A stretch of 53,587 nt of DNA from Nemertoderma westbladi (lineage: Eukaryota > Xenacoelomorpha > Nemertodermatida > Nemertodermatidae), in the NCBI GenBank assembly GCA_032718475.1, contig JAUCBJ010004173.1, positions 1 through 53,587 on the forward strand. Direction: 5' to 3'. The notes beneath the pieces were generated by a model, which saw only the letters and a program-made list of their open reading frames with translations, was not told the DNA's origin and did not search any database. Numbering within the stretch: position 1 is the first letter of the stretch; every line of letters starts with the position of its first letter. Position numbers and translations under genes: made by a program. This document shows, one piece after another, positions 1 to 11,800 of this stretch.

Positions 1-185
1 TAGTAAAGTGATTATTTTATGTAGGCCTACTTACTGTATTATTATTATTTTATCTAATCTAATATACCGATATATAAAAATCAATTGTCTGTGTGTCTGT
101 TTGTCATCGGCTATACAAGCAAACCCATTTCGATGAAATCTCGCTTACTATAACTCGTTAGAAAGGTCTCGCCCTAACACGTTGC

Positions 186-870
186 AACGTGATATTCAGA
201 GCCGTCTGAAGTTCCACCATCTGCCGCTAGAGGGTGAATTGCCTTAAGTGAAAATCTTCTCTAACTTTGTTATTTACAATCCGTTTAAGATAAAACTTTG
301 CAGGTGTCTAATTTAGCAAAGGCTGCATTTTTACAGATGCCGCTAGAGGGTGAAATCACTGAAAGTGACCACCTTCTCCAACTTTGTTATTTACAATCCG
401 TTTAGACTGGTACTTGGTAGGCATATATTACAGCATAGGCTATATCTTTACGGAGTCTTAAGAGTCGTATACGGTTCCCCTGTCTGCCGCTAGAGGACGA
501 ATTGTCTGATAGTGAAAAACTGATCTCATTTCGTTGTTTTTAATTATTTTCAGCTGAAACTTGGTAGGCATCTACTACAGCATAGGCTCAATCTTTACGG
601 AGTCGCTGAGTCGTCTATAGTTCCCCATTCTTCAGCTAGAGGGCGAAATGTCTCAAAGTGAACAATTTCTCGAAATTTTGTTATTTACATCTGTTTAAGC
701 TGAAACCTGACAAGCAGGCATCTTACTTCACTTTACCATAAACTCCATCTTTACAGAACTGCAGCGGGCAGCGCCATCTGCATTTCACCAGTCGCAGTCT
801 GCAGGTAGAGGGTAAAATGTCCGAAAGTGATCATTTTCTCGAAATTAGGTTATTTACAATAAGCCGAAGC
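186..870. repeat. Degenerate tandem array, five units of about 120-170 bp
   Basis: Each unit carries a GCTAGAGGG-like core (near 226, 343, 487, 634 and 803), then a GAAAGTGA-like segment, then CTTTGTTATTTACA, then a 'GAAACTTG' segment. Unit spacing varies from about 117 to 169 bp and the units are well diverged. No coding frame runs through it. The preceding AT-rich start (1-185) contains a short TGTCTG/TGTTTG-rich stretch of the kind often found in dispersed invertebrate repeats. Confidence 0.75.
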
Positions 871-1253
871 TAAAGTTGAAACTTGACAGTTATATCCTAT
901 GGGGTGGTGTTTTATTTTATGATGGTGTCTGTTTCGTTGTAGTTCTCCAATCTGCGACACACTTCTCCTCACGTATTCAAATATCACGTGCTCGCTCATG
1001 CACAGGCTTTCTAGTTATACTATATTACTGATTTTAAAAAATCCCAAGATTTCGCAGTTTTGGAAGTAGAGCCCGGGAAGATAGGCCTACACTATCATGT
1101 CTGAATGTCGCGAGACGCAAACAATATCCATGGATTTCTGTTTTATTAAGTAACATGACACGCCCACAAAGTAGGTTTCTAATATTCAGTTTGACATTGT
1201 GTTTCAAAATATTGGTTACACATTTTAATCATCTGTTCTAAATCAAATTTTTG
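871..1253. other. Unassigned non-coding DNA
   Basis: AT-rich sequence continuing from the degenerate array. I see no gene, exon or structured repeat in it. Confidence 0.5.
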
Positions 1254-1393
1254 ATTCGCCATCAAGTAAGAGTACGTCGTTCTGTATTTGATTCCATGTT
1301 TTTCATCATATCCTACTTAATAATCGTATAGTCGCGATACAGAAAGTAATAAACTGTAGGCCAAGTTTAATATCTTCAGCGTGGTGGGTGGGA
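1254..1393. repeat. Left copy of 140-bp direct repeat (target-site duplication)
   Basis: Matches 3241-3380 with four substitutions and no gaps that I can find. It abuts the 3' (TAG)n tail of the minus-strand LINE fragment at 1394, so it is best explained as one half of an unusually long target-site duplication. Confidence 0.85.
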
Positions 1394-3240
1394 CTACTAC
1401 TACTACTAGGATCGGCATGCTGCATTGCAGCTGCATTTTTAAGAATGCTGTGCCGGCTTGTCAACAAAATTGCACCGCCACAACTCCCTATCACCCATGA
1501 CATTTGCTAGATCATCCGCATCTTTAAGGCCAGTGTCCTTTAAGATGCGTCTCAAGAAAGTCATGGGCTGTCCACCATGCTTATTCACTCCATGAGGCTG
1601 CCAAAGTACAAGATTATGCACTGGCTGGTCCTCACGGCGAAAGCAATGTCCTGCAAAGCGGAGGCGATTTTGTTCTAGTGTCAAGCTTGGGGGAACCAAT
1701 GAGACACCTCCAATGTTATATAGTGTCTGGTTGGAGATGTGTGCATTGTACTTGACACAATGTACCCGGCGTAGCATTCTTGTGAATGTGCCATCCAGAG
1801 ATTTGGTGTCCTCAGCAGTTAGAGCCCAGCATGGACTCCCGTAGAGGAGTACTGGAACTGCTGCTGCTCTAAATAATCGGACCTTAAGTTTCCGATTAAT
1901 TCTAGGTGACTTCCAAATCCTGGAAAGCCTATTCAAGGCTGCCCATGCCTTTCCCTTACGTATTCGAAGGTCCTCACCTGACTTCCGGATCCATGATCCC
2001 AGGTAACAGAAGTCGTCCACATGCTCAAGCATACCATCCTTTGAGCTTATGCTCATCCGATCAGAGACTTGCTGAGGACTTTCAAAGTTAACTGTCAGAA
2101 TTTTGGTCTTTCTGGAGTTAATAAAAAGACCAACACTAGAAGCAGCATGTTCTAATGAGCTGAGGAGCCGCTGGGCTCCCTCTAATGATTCTGAGAGTAC
2201 TCCTAAGTCATCAGCAAAGTCTAGATCAGTTAGGTACTTGGCAGGATTTCCTCGACTTCTGGAGCCAGTAGGTGGAATTATCATCACCCCATCATCATTA
2301 TGATGATCTAAGGACATGCGTAGAACATAGTCAACCACAATAATGAACAAGAATGGTGCAAGTGTGTCTCCTTGGAGGACGCCCCATAACACTTCAAATG
2401 GTTCTGTGTCACCGTCAACAGTAGACACAAATGTTGTCGAACCATCGTATACTGATATGATTGCTGCAATAATTTCATCAGGAATCCCATATAATGAAAG
2501 TATGCTGAACATACGTGAGCGAGAGACTGAATCAAAGGCCTTGAAGAAGTCAACAAAGATAACAGCCAGATGCCTGTCTTTCTTTTTTGATAACTCTTCA
2601 ATTATCCTTCTAAGTTCCAAAATGGGCTCCATGGTCCCACGACCTTTACGGAACCCATTCTGATTTCCACGGAGCAGTCTCTCAATGGGATCCCTGATGC
2701 GATTTAATAGAATCCTATTGTATAGCTTTGCAGCAATCGAGATCAAGGAGATTCCCCGAAAAGAACCATAGAGTGTTAGGTTGCCCTTCTTGGGAACTGG
2801 CACCAACTTATTTGTTTTCATTTCTTGTGGGACTCTTGTTGTACGGTACATGTCTACTATGATGGGATAGATGAGCTTTAAACACTCAGGTATTTTAAAG
2901 ACCTCAGGGGGAACACAATCTACTCCACTGGCACGATTGGTCTTAATGCTCTTTGCAGCAGCCTTCACTTCTGCAAAGGAGATATCGCCAATGGGAATAT
3001 CTGGGAGTACAGACTCAGACACTTTTACTTCTATAAAGTTATCAGGCAATACCCTGTCATTATTGAGCAGCTTTTCAAAGTGGGCTTTCCAACCATTGAG
3101 GCGATCGGCTGGTGATTCAGCCTTAACCTTGGTGGTTGGTTGGCTTTTCCGCCCAGTAAGCAGATTGATCGATTTCCATGCCTGGGATGATTGCCTGCTG
3201 TCGTCAGCATCATTGATGGCATCAACCTGTTGGTTTATCC
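1394..3240 (-). mobile_element. 5'-truncated non-LTR retrotransposon with (TAG)n tail
   Basis: The insertion is exactly bracketed by the 140-bp direct repeat. In minus orientation it starts inside the reverse-transcriptase ORF at 3240 and ends in a short (TAG)n microsatellite at 1394. A second copy (38795-39619) and a decayed third (40921-41325) in this window share the same 3' region, which defines a family. Simple-repeat tails of this kind occur in several LINE clades. I favour an RTE/Nimb-like clade from the reverse-transcriptase C-terminal motifs, but that placement is uncertain. Confidence 0.88.
1439..3239 (-). CDS. LINE reverse transcriptase, 5'-truncated but open
   Basis: The reading frame is open from the 5' truncation point to a stop at 1439, about 600 codons. 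No ATG start applies because the 5' part is missing. Visible reverse-transcriptase motifs are ASGVD and VPVPKKG near the N-side, the GNQNGFRKGRGT block, the motif-A region FVDFFKAFDSV with its catalytic Asp, the WGVLQGDTLAPFLF block, and the motif-C box FADD. The C-terminal part has PVLLYGSPCWALT and NRLRFAGHC, typical of RTE- and CR1-like LINE ORF2 tails. No endonuclease domain remains. The frame is undamaged, so the insertion may be fairly young, yet the flanking duplications have already diverged by about 3%. Confidence 0.9.
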
Positions 3241-3380
3241 ATTCGCCATCAAGTAAGAGTACGTCGTTCTGTATTTGATTCCATGTTTTTCATCATATCC
3301 TACTTAATAATCGTACAGTCGCGATACAGAAAGTAACAAACTGTAGGCCTAATTTAATATCTTCAGCGTGGTGGGTGGGA
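3241..3380. repeat. Right copy of 140-bp direct repeat (target-site duplication)
   Basis: Partner of 1254-1393. The similarity stops sharply: at 3240 is the LINE 5' truncation, and after 3380 the sequence becomes ACCGGTATAAG, unlike the left side. Confidence 0.85.
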
Positions 3381-3807
3381 ACCGGTATAAGGGGGTTGTA
3401 CACAGTATGTTCTACTCATACAGTAGCCATAAATTACAGTTGGAGTTATCCTATTAACTACTTGACTTCTAGTGCTGTGATCTAAGTAACCTTGATTCTT
3501 GTTTATGGAACACCACTTTGTAACGGTAAAACAATAACACTGAATAGTTTACCTATTCATGCAGAGAAGTACTGTATAAGGTTTATCTGAACCCAAACAC
3601 CGTATTATCTATCATAGGCAAATAAAGTTAGCCATCATTCACCTGACTTGAAATTAATCGAATGCATAACTAATGAATCACTTCAAGGTTTTGAACGAAT
3701 TTTGAATTATTATACATATTTAATCATAGAATAATAAGTTCTAGAACTGCATATACATATATTTGCATTTTATATAAATGCACCTAACACATTTCCTAAT
3801 ATTTCAG
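3381..3807 (+). other. Intron sequence upstream of the first visible exon
   Basis: AT-rich non-coding DNA ending in the acceptor TTTCAG at 3802-3807. I looked for the preceding sphingomyelinase exon here and in 871-1253 and did not find it. Confidence 0.6.
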
Positions 3808-3985
3808 AGTATTTGAGTATATAATTTACGATGTTGGGAGTTGGAAATGGAGAAGTAATCGAATGTTACTAAACAGCGGTCTGCTATTCGCTAGTAAACA
3901 CCCAATAGATTGCGTAGAATTTCGTTATTTCAGTCAGAGTCGTGCTGAAGATAGGTTTGCCTCTAAGGGATTACTTATGGTAAAG
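3808..3985 (+). CDS. smpd3: Neutral sphingomyelinase 2-like, internal exon
   Basis: This exon encodes 59 residues with FEYIIYDVG and NSGLLFAS followed by FASKGLLMVK. These match the central catalytic region of neutral sphingomyelinase 2 (SMPD3), a membrane enzyme of the DNase I/exonuclease-endonuclease-phosphatase fold that hydrolyses sphingomyelin to ceramide and phosphocholine. The acceptor is TTTCAG just before 3808. The donor GTAAGT at 3986 follows ATG GTA AAG in phase 0. The first base completes a split codon, so the missing upstream exon ends in phase 2. That exon should hold the catalytic Glu of the LQE motif and lies outside the window. The exon joins in frame to 37618. It is too short to be picked up as an ORF and was found by motif. 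Confidence 0.9.
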
Positions 3986-4020
3986 GTAAGTATTTATTAT
4001 TTACAAAACCTGCTCTAAAG

Positions 4021-4202
4021 CGGGTGTAAACGCTACGCCGACAACCATTTAAAACGCGAATTAATGCTAATTATACACTGAGGGAAAGGAACAGATTACA
4101 GTGGAAGGTTATTCGAACCAAAACAATAAACGAGAGTGGTTACAGCTCCATATTTGTCATTGTCGGCAGTGGTTGTCGACTGTCGGTGTAGCGTTTACAC
4201 CC
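4021..4202. mobile_element. hAT-type MITE, 182 bp
   Basis: The terminal inverted repeats are CGGGTGTAAACGCTAC on the left and GTAGCGTTTACACCC on the right. They are flanked by a perfect 8-bp duplication CTCTAAAG (4013-4020 and 4203-4210), the duplication size of hAT transposons. There is no coding capacity. It begins only 35 bp after the splice donor of the preceding exon. Confidence 0.88.
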
Positions 4203-4210
4203 CTCTAAAG

Positions 4211-6951
4211 CTATGACTTAAGAAAAGTCAAAAGTCAGCCGAAAAGATGTTGTCAGAATGTCAGTTTTGTTGAAAATACGTTTTTGATAGTGTAGGCCCA
4301 ACAAGCTATACACAGTGAAAAACTGAAAAACATCATACAGTAAATAGGCCAAGTGTTAGTAGACTACACTATGGTTTGGGTCATACATAATATATCAATA
4401 AGAATGAGGCGGGGGTCTGTAGTGTTGCCCCCCCCCCCCCCCCCCCCCTGGAATTAAATGGTTGAAAACAATTCGAGAAGATGGTGAAAAGATAATGTGA
4501 CGGAAAAATTAAAATCAAGCAAAAGACCAAATAATGAAGAAAGGAGAGCGACGAATGAGAGTAAATAAAGAGTTATAATGTATCTATTGCTGCTACGAAA
4601 AGTAATACTGCAGGACACATGTTATTAAAACATACATTTGATGGGATAGACTAAACTAACCCATCCCGCAACATTTCGGGAGCTTAATCTCTCGCAAAAC
4701 CAAATTTTAATCTCCCGATTTCGCAAATATTAATGGAGAAAATTTAATCATTAATATTTGGTAAAAGAAAAACCAAGTAAGAAAAACTTACTTTAATTTT
4801 AACTTAAAACAAAAATTTAACTTTAATTTTCAAAAAAACCTCAATATTTTAATCAACGATAATATAATAATTTCCGTAGGTGCTTCTTTGTAATTGTCCA
4901 TAATTTGAATATATTTCACATGTAATTTAGTAGCCTATGAGTTATAATGGTACCGGTACTGCACGATACCGCACGGTACTGCACGATACCGCACGGTACT
5001 CAATATTGACCTAATTTCTGACCTAAATCTGTACCATTTGAGTTAATGTTTCATTCTTTATATTGAGGCAAAGTCATTATGATTACCCCAAATTAATACA
5101 TCTTGATCTTAAAAATTTATTATTGTAAATGCAAGGTTCAGGTTGCCTAGGTGACTATAGAGTATGCAGGTCTACCAACCGAAAGAGCGTAATTGAAGCC
5201 GGACGAGAACAGACAGTTTGTTAACTATAAGGAACCACTCGCAACCCACCCTACTGTATAGGGTGCCTGGCATCTATGGGGAGTGAGGGATAGTGTTGGA
5301 AATTGGTAGTGAGAGTATCCAACCTTGGAAGTTAGTGTGGCGCGCTCCTTGCTTAAATAAAATAAATGTAACAGAACTGCCAAGAAAGAGGAGCCATCGG
5401 GTTGCCTCCGGTAATTCAGGTTACACGTTTCCCAACATATACGTATGCATTAAGATTAGTGGCCCAATCAACTAGAGAACTGAGAGTTAACGACGGCTAT
5501 TTTGTATTTTGCAATAATAATTATTTTTGAAACAAATTAATAATTGTCTTAGATGCAAATTATACTCTGAGAAATAAATGGAATCTCATGGTACACAGTT
5601 TGCGTACATCTCTTTCTAGCTGCATAACACCTTCTTTGTGTACTTTTATTACTGCCATGCCCCTTGCTCCTATAGCAACAGTAAACGCATTATATACATA
5701 GCGAAATGTATTTATTTCAAAATATCTGGGAAATTCCAGTTGTAAAATAAAGTGATAGTTATAATACAATAATCAGTTGTATTTAAAAGTGATAATATAT
5801 TATTCATTTATACTTGAACATGAACAAACGATGAAAGAAACCACCTAAGTAAAATTGGAAGAATGTTTCAATTCGAAAAGCAAAATTATGTATTAAAGTT
5901 AAAGTAATAAGTCAACCATTCTGAAATCTCTTTGTTCTAAAAGGCATATTTTTTTATAATATTCCGTGAATGTCAGGCAACTAATAATTTAAAATAACTT
6001 GAATTCAATACATTTCTTTCAATTTATGCGTTTCAATCGTTATTTTTTTAATAAATAAAATTAATTATTAAATTTAAAAGGTAAAGATTTTCAATCTACA
6101 AAAATAGGTTCTAATATTTTCGTCACATATAATGACATTGATTTCTTAACATTTTGTTTACAATTCGGTCCTGGTAGTACAATATCCGCACAATTCGGTC
6201 CCATTAATATGCAGTTTTGGGACAATTGTCATGTTTGACAGGATTGGCTTAAAATAATTACGGCCACAAACAAACACATATAAATTATATAGCGCACTAT
6301 TATGCCGTAAACAGGTTATTTTTGTAACTCTACTCTAACTAAAGTATCTCTATGATACTGTAGTGTATCCAAAAAAAATATTGACATAAAATTACAATTT
6401 ATAGAACAAATTATTCATCGCAAATAAATAAGGCACTTTAAATAAATGTGAGGTAGCCATAGGTTAAACAGGTGATACTTAATATATATTTATCCTATTT
6501 ATTATCAATATCCGTTCTATTAAAGTAATATTAATATGTACCGGTACTTGAGGTAAATGAAATAAAAATAAATTACAATACATATAAAGGCTGACATCAC
6601 AGCATTATTACGGTAATCAATATATTTGAGGAATTTAGTTCTAAAATACTTCCAGAAAAGCAGCTGATCCGGCCAACTTACAATCCGAAACTAACAACAA
6701 CATTATTAAACAGTCTAAGTATAGACGGCCTATAATAAAATAAATTGTGCAATAAAAATATCTCTAATTGTTTTGTCGTGGTTTGCTGATTCGCAATTAA
6801 ATAAACTTTATAAATTAAGTGAATAAAAATAAAACATATTTGGAAAGGCGAAACGATCCGAAACCGACGCGAACCGAAAATTAAGAAGTAAAAAAAGAAG
6901 AAAGGATGACTGCGTATGAATAAACCTGTGTGGGAAGCAATCCGCGCCGTT
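4211..6951. other. AT-rich intronic DNA with no recognised gene
   Basis: Holds a C homopolymer of about 20 bases near 4430-4448, a small tandem TACCGCACGGTACTGCACGA near 4965-5000, and otherwise long AT-rich stretches. No ORF with family motifs was seen on either strand. Confidence 0.5.
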
Positions 6952-8562
<1,611 letters not shown>

Positions 8563-8567
8563 GTAGG

Positions 8568-10169
8568 CAGTTGGGGAAAGATGCTTATTTAGGCAGTCCG
8601 GTCGGACTTCCTAATTAAGAACCGAGCTGCCTATATCAGTATATAGGCAATTTTCGTCGTTTTTGCGATAAATTTGATGATTTAAACCACTTAAACGCAA
8701 ATTGGCATATGAAGAATTTTACGTAATTGATAGATACACCTGTCACTCAACTACTGAGAAAAAATTAGAAAAATCCATCTAAGCTTCTTTGATCTATTAT
8801 CAATATAAGATTTACAGTTCTAGTATAATTACCAGTGGCTAAAAATCACATGGCCGCGAGGCCTGAATAGGAAAATTTTCAAGGATGCCAGGTTCCTAAA
8901 TAATAGGGCTCGATCGGAGCTCCGGCCTCCGGCTCCGGCTCCGGCCATTTTGGCACCTCCGGCTCCTGCTCCGGCTCCGGTAAAAATATTGCCGGAGTTA
9001 ATTTTTTAATAAAGTATTATATTTCGTGCATATTCTAATCTGAACAATTATTTAACACTATAAGTACTGTAGTACAGCTTCAATATCAAGAATAATCTGA
9101 TAATACTGCAGTATTTACTTAAAGTCAATGACTGACTGACTGTACCGCAGTACTGGTACTGGCCAGCTGGCTGACTAGCAGACTATTACAGATAGGCCCT
9201 ACTGTAAAAAATTGTAAATGCTATGATTGTACACTGTCAGACTGTACCACTGCAGCCATTTACTGCTGTCATGTCAGCTGGTCAGCATACTGTACTGCAG
9301 TACTGGCAGACTGGTACACGTACGGTAGGCTACCTACAGTACACGCCTCTACCACAGTTAGACAGTTAGGCCCCTAGTGAGTTAGGTACTGTGGGTAATT
9401 TTTAGCCGTCAGCGTCAGCTGTCCGTGATAAATTAATTACTTAAATTTTAAATTGAAAATTCGTAAATCTATAAATTATGAAATTAATTAGACCTACAGT
9501 AGGATTGATTATGAGCGATTGGCGAACGATAACCATACTTTTTTTTTTTAAATAAATAATTAAATTTTTTAAATTTTGAAAAACTCCGGCTCCTGCTCCG
9601 GCTCCGGCCAAATTGTCCAACTCCGGCTCCTGCTCCGGCTCCGGCCAAATCCCAACTCCGATCGAGCCCTACTAAATAAGAAGTTCGATGTATGTATCCT
9701 GGTATCTATAAGATATTCGCGGGTCCTAAATAAGAAGCTTACTACACATACACATCATCTTTTAAATAAGAAGCTGACATTCTAAAATAGGCAGTTCGAA
9801 TAAAAAATTCCAAGCAAAACGAGGGCTAACTGCCTATTTAAGCACCACGTTATCAATGCTGGTGTTATTATTTTAGGCACCACAGTCCACAGTCATGGGA
9901 TTTTCAGCCATTGGCAAATAAACTGAAACTGTCAATCTTATATTGATAATAGATCAAAGAAGCTTAGATAGATTTTTCTATTTTTTTCTCAGTAGTTGAG
10001 TGACAGGTATATCTCTAATATGTAAAATTCTTCATATGCCAATTTTCGTTTAAGTGGTTTAAATCATCAATTTTATCCCAAAAAATGACGAAAACTGCCT
10101 ATATAGGCAGCTCGGTTCTTATTTAGGAAGTCCGACCGGACTGCCTAAATAAGCATCTTTCCCCAACTG
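8568..10169. mobile_element. Foldback DNA transposon with 280-bp terminal inverted repeats
   Basis: The left arm 8568-8853 and right arm about 9894-10169 are imperfect inverted copies starting CAGTTGGGGAAAGATGC. A 5-bp duplication GTAGG (8563-8567 and 10170-10174) flanks it. No transposase is present. Without the nested hAT MITE it would be about 826 bp. Internal and subterminal copies of TAAATAAGAAG and AGGCAG recur, as in transposase-binding subterminal repeats. The superfamily is not clear from a 5-bp duplication alone. Confidence 0.85.
8904..9671. mobile_element. hAT-type MITE nested in the foldback element, 768 bp
   Basis: The terminal inverted repeats are TAGGGCTCGATCGGAG and CTCCGATCGAGCCCTA, with a perfect 8-bp target duplication CTAAATAA (8896-8903 and 9672-9679). 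Next to both ends are CTCCGGCTCCTG-type GC-rich subterminal repeats. The interior is AT-rich with no ORF. The duplication sequence matches the repeated TAAATAAG motif of the host element, so it inserted into one of those motifs. Confidence 0.9.
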
Positions 10170-10228
10170 GTAGGCTGATAGCAGGATACTGGGATAGATA
10201 GCCTAGCGTACTGAGATTGGAGGAGACG

Positions 10229-10953
10229 GGGGGGGGGGGGGGGGGGACTCGACGCAAAACCCGCCATGGCGAATTAATATCCCGCCTCCAGACTGGAATC
10301 CATACACTTTGCGCCGGATTAATCCGGCGCACTTTGCAATAAAAGCGCGCCAATGTGCCGCATGGCGCGCTCGAAAATCGTAAAGCGCGCCGACTTTGGC
10401 GCGTGGCGCGCTCGAAAATCGTAAAGCGCGCCAGCTTTCAGCTTTGCAGCTTTGGCTGTTTGGCGCGTGGCGCTCCCAAAAATAAAAACCGGCGCCGATT
10501 TGTTAGTTTACAGGTTTAACAATTATGGAAGTGCCTTAAAAATAGCATTAGCCAGTTACGGTAGCTGTTTAAAAATTTCGGCTCGCTTCGCTCGCCTTTT
10601 TTTTTTTCTGTTGTATGGTTCAGTGGTTAGGCTACTGTTGTATTGTATACAGATATAGGGCAGCAGGGACTGGTACAGCAGTACTGACTGACATTGACAG
10701 ATTGGTTACACTCCCTCAAAATTGAATTTGCATTGGCGTGGCGCTCTTCAAAATTGTTTCAATGTGTGGCGCGCTTAAAAATTTAGTTGGCGCGGGGTTT
10801 CTTCGAAATTGCATCGGCGTGCTTAAAAATTTAGTTGGCGCGGGGTTTTTCTTCGAAATGGCATCGGCGCGCGGCGCGCATAAAAATTGGTCGGCGCGCT
10901 ATCCGGCGCACTTTTTGGATGGATTCCATACAGGTCCCGCCTCAATGTGAAAT
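10229..10953. mobile_element. GCGCGCC-rich inverted-repeat element (candidate)
   Basis: After a run of G at about 10231-10248, the region is packed with GGCGCG/GCGCGCC blocks spaced by AAAAATT or GAAAATCGTAAA. The ends are inverted: TGGAATCCAT then GCGCCGGAT on the left (10294-10319), and ATCCGGCGC then ATGGATTCCATA on the right (10901-10930). A perfect palindrome GCGCCGGATTAATCCGGCGC sits at 10311-10330. No target duplication could be defined. Probably a non-autonomous element with subterminal repeats. Confidence 0.6.
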
Positions 10954-11483
10954 TATCAATTTAGGGAAAGGAGCAGGTTACAGGTACAGTCTGACAGTTC
11001 AGCAGTTGTACAATGTACAGTCTGACAGTTCTGCAGTTGTTTTGATTAGATTCAACCCTTCTGCTAGTCTGCTTCTGTAACCTGGGTTTTTAGTGAAAAG
11101 TTTAGTAGGCCTAGGTACCGTACTGCTGTACTGCAGTACCGGTACCGTTAGTGCATAGTGTAAGTAATAATAAAGCAGATGGAAAGCAAGGCCTACATGG
11201 AAAGTTAGTCAGTACCAGAGTACAGTACAGTACAGTTTAGTACACAGGGTACAGTAGTACAGTACCGGTAGTAATACAGTCTGACAGTACTGCAGTAATA
11301 AATATAAGGTAAAAGTTCCCAGTAGGCTTCTACCTCTGTACCTGTCTACCTGCTGACCTGCCTTCTGTCTACAGCCCCACGATTAATTTTGCTGACATCC
11401 AATAGGTGATAGGTAAGTGACCTTTGCAAGCAATGATGTATGTAATTTTGTTACATTTATGTCAACTTATCAGAGTTCGGTAT
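10954..11483. other. Non-coding intronic DNA rich in GTAC words
   Basis: Dense in TACAGT, GTACTG and GGTACCG words. No gene or defined repeat was seen. Confidence 0.45.
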
Positions 11484-11800
11484 GTCTGTGTGGTTACAGG
11501 ACAAGTTGTATCCAGACAAGTTGTATCCAGACAAGTTGTATCCAGACAAGTTGTATCCAGACATCTTGTATCCAATTTTCCTGGATACAACTTGTCTTCC
11601 AAAAAAAGGACAAGTTGTATCCCGGCATAAAAAAATTGCTAAATAATTTCACAGTTGAATTATAAACTATTCTTATAATTTTCATTAATACTGTAGTTAA
11701 TAAACATAATATACAATACACATAATAATACATGATAACATTGTTACTAAAACTAAACTAAAACGTTACACAAAGTTATTAGCCAAAATGTTACACGGAG

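Noticed and set aside
2343-2663. 106-codon ORF antisense to the LINE reverse transcriptase
   Set aside because: It overlaps a strongly supported coding frame and has no family features. The same holds for plus-strand ORFs at 2871-3278 and 30383-30691.
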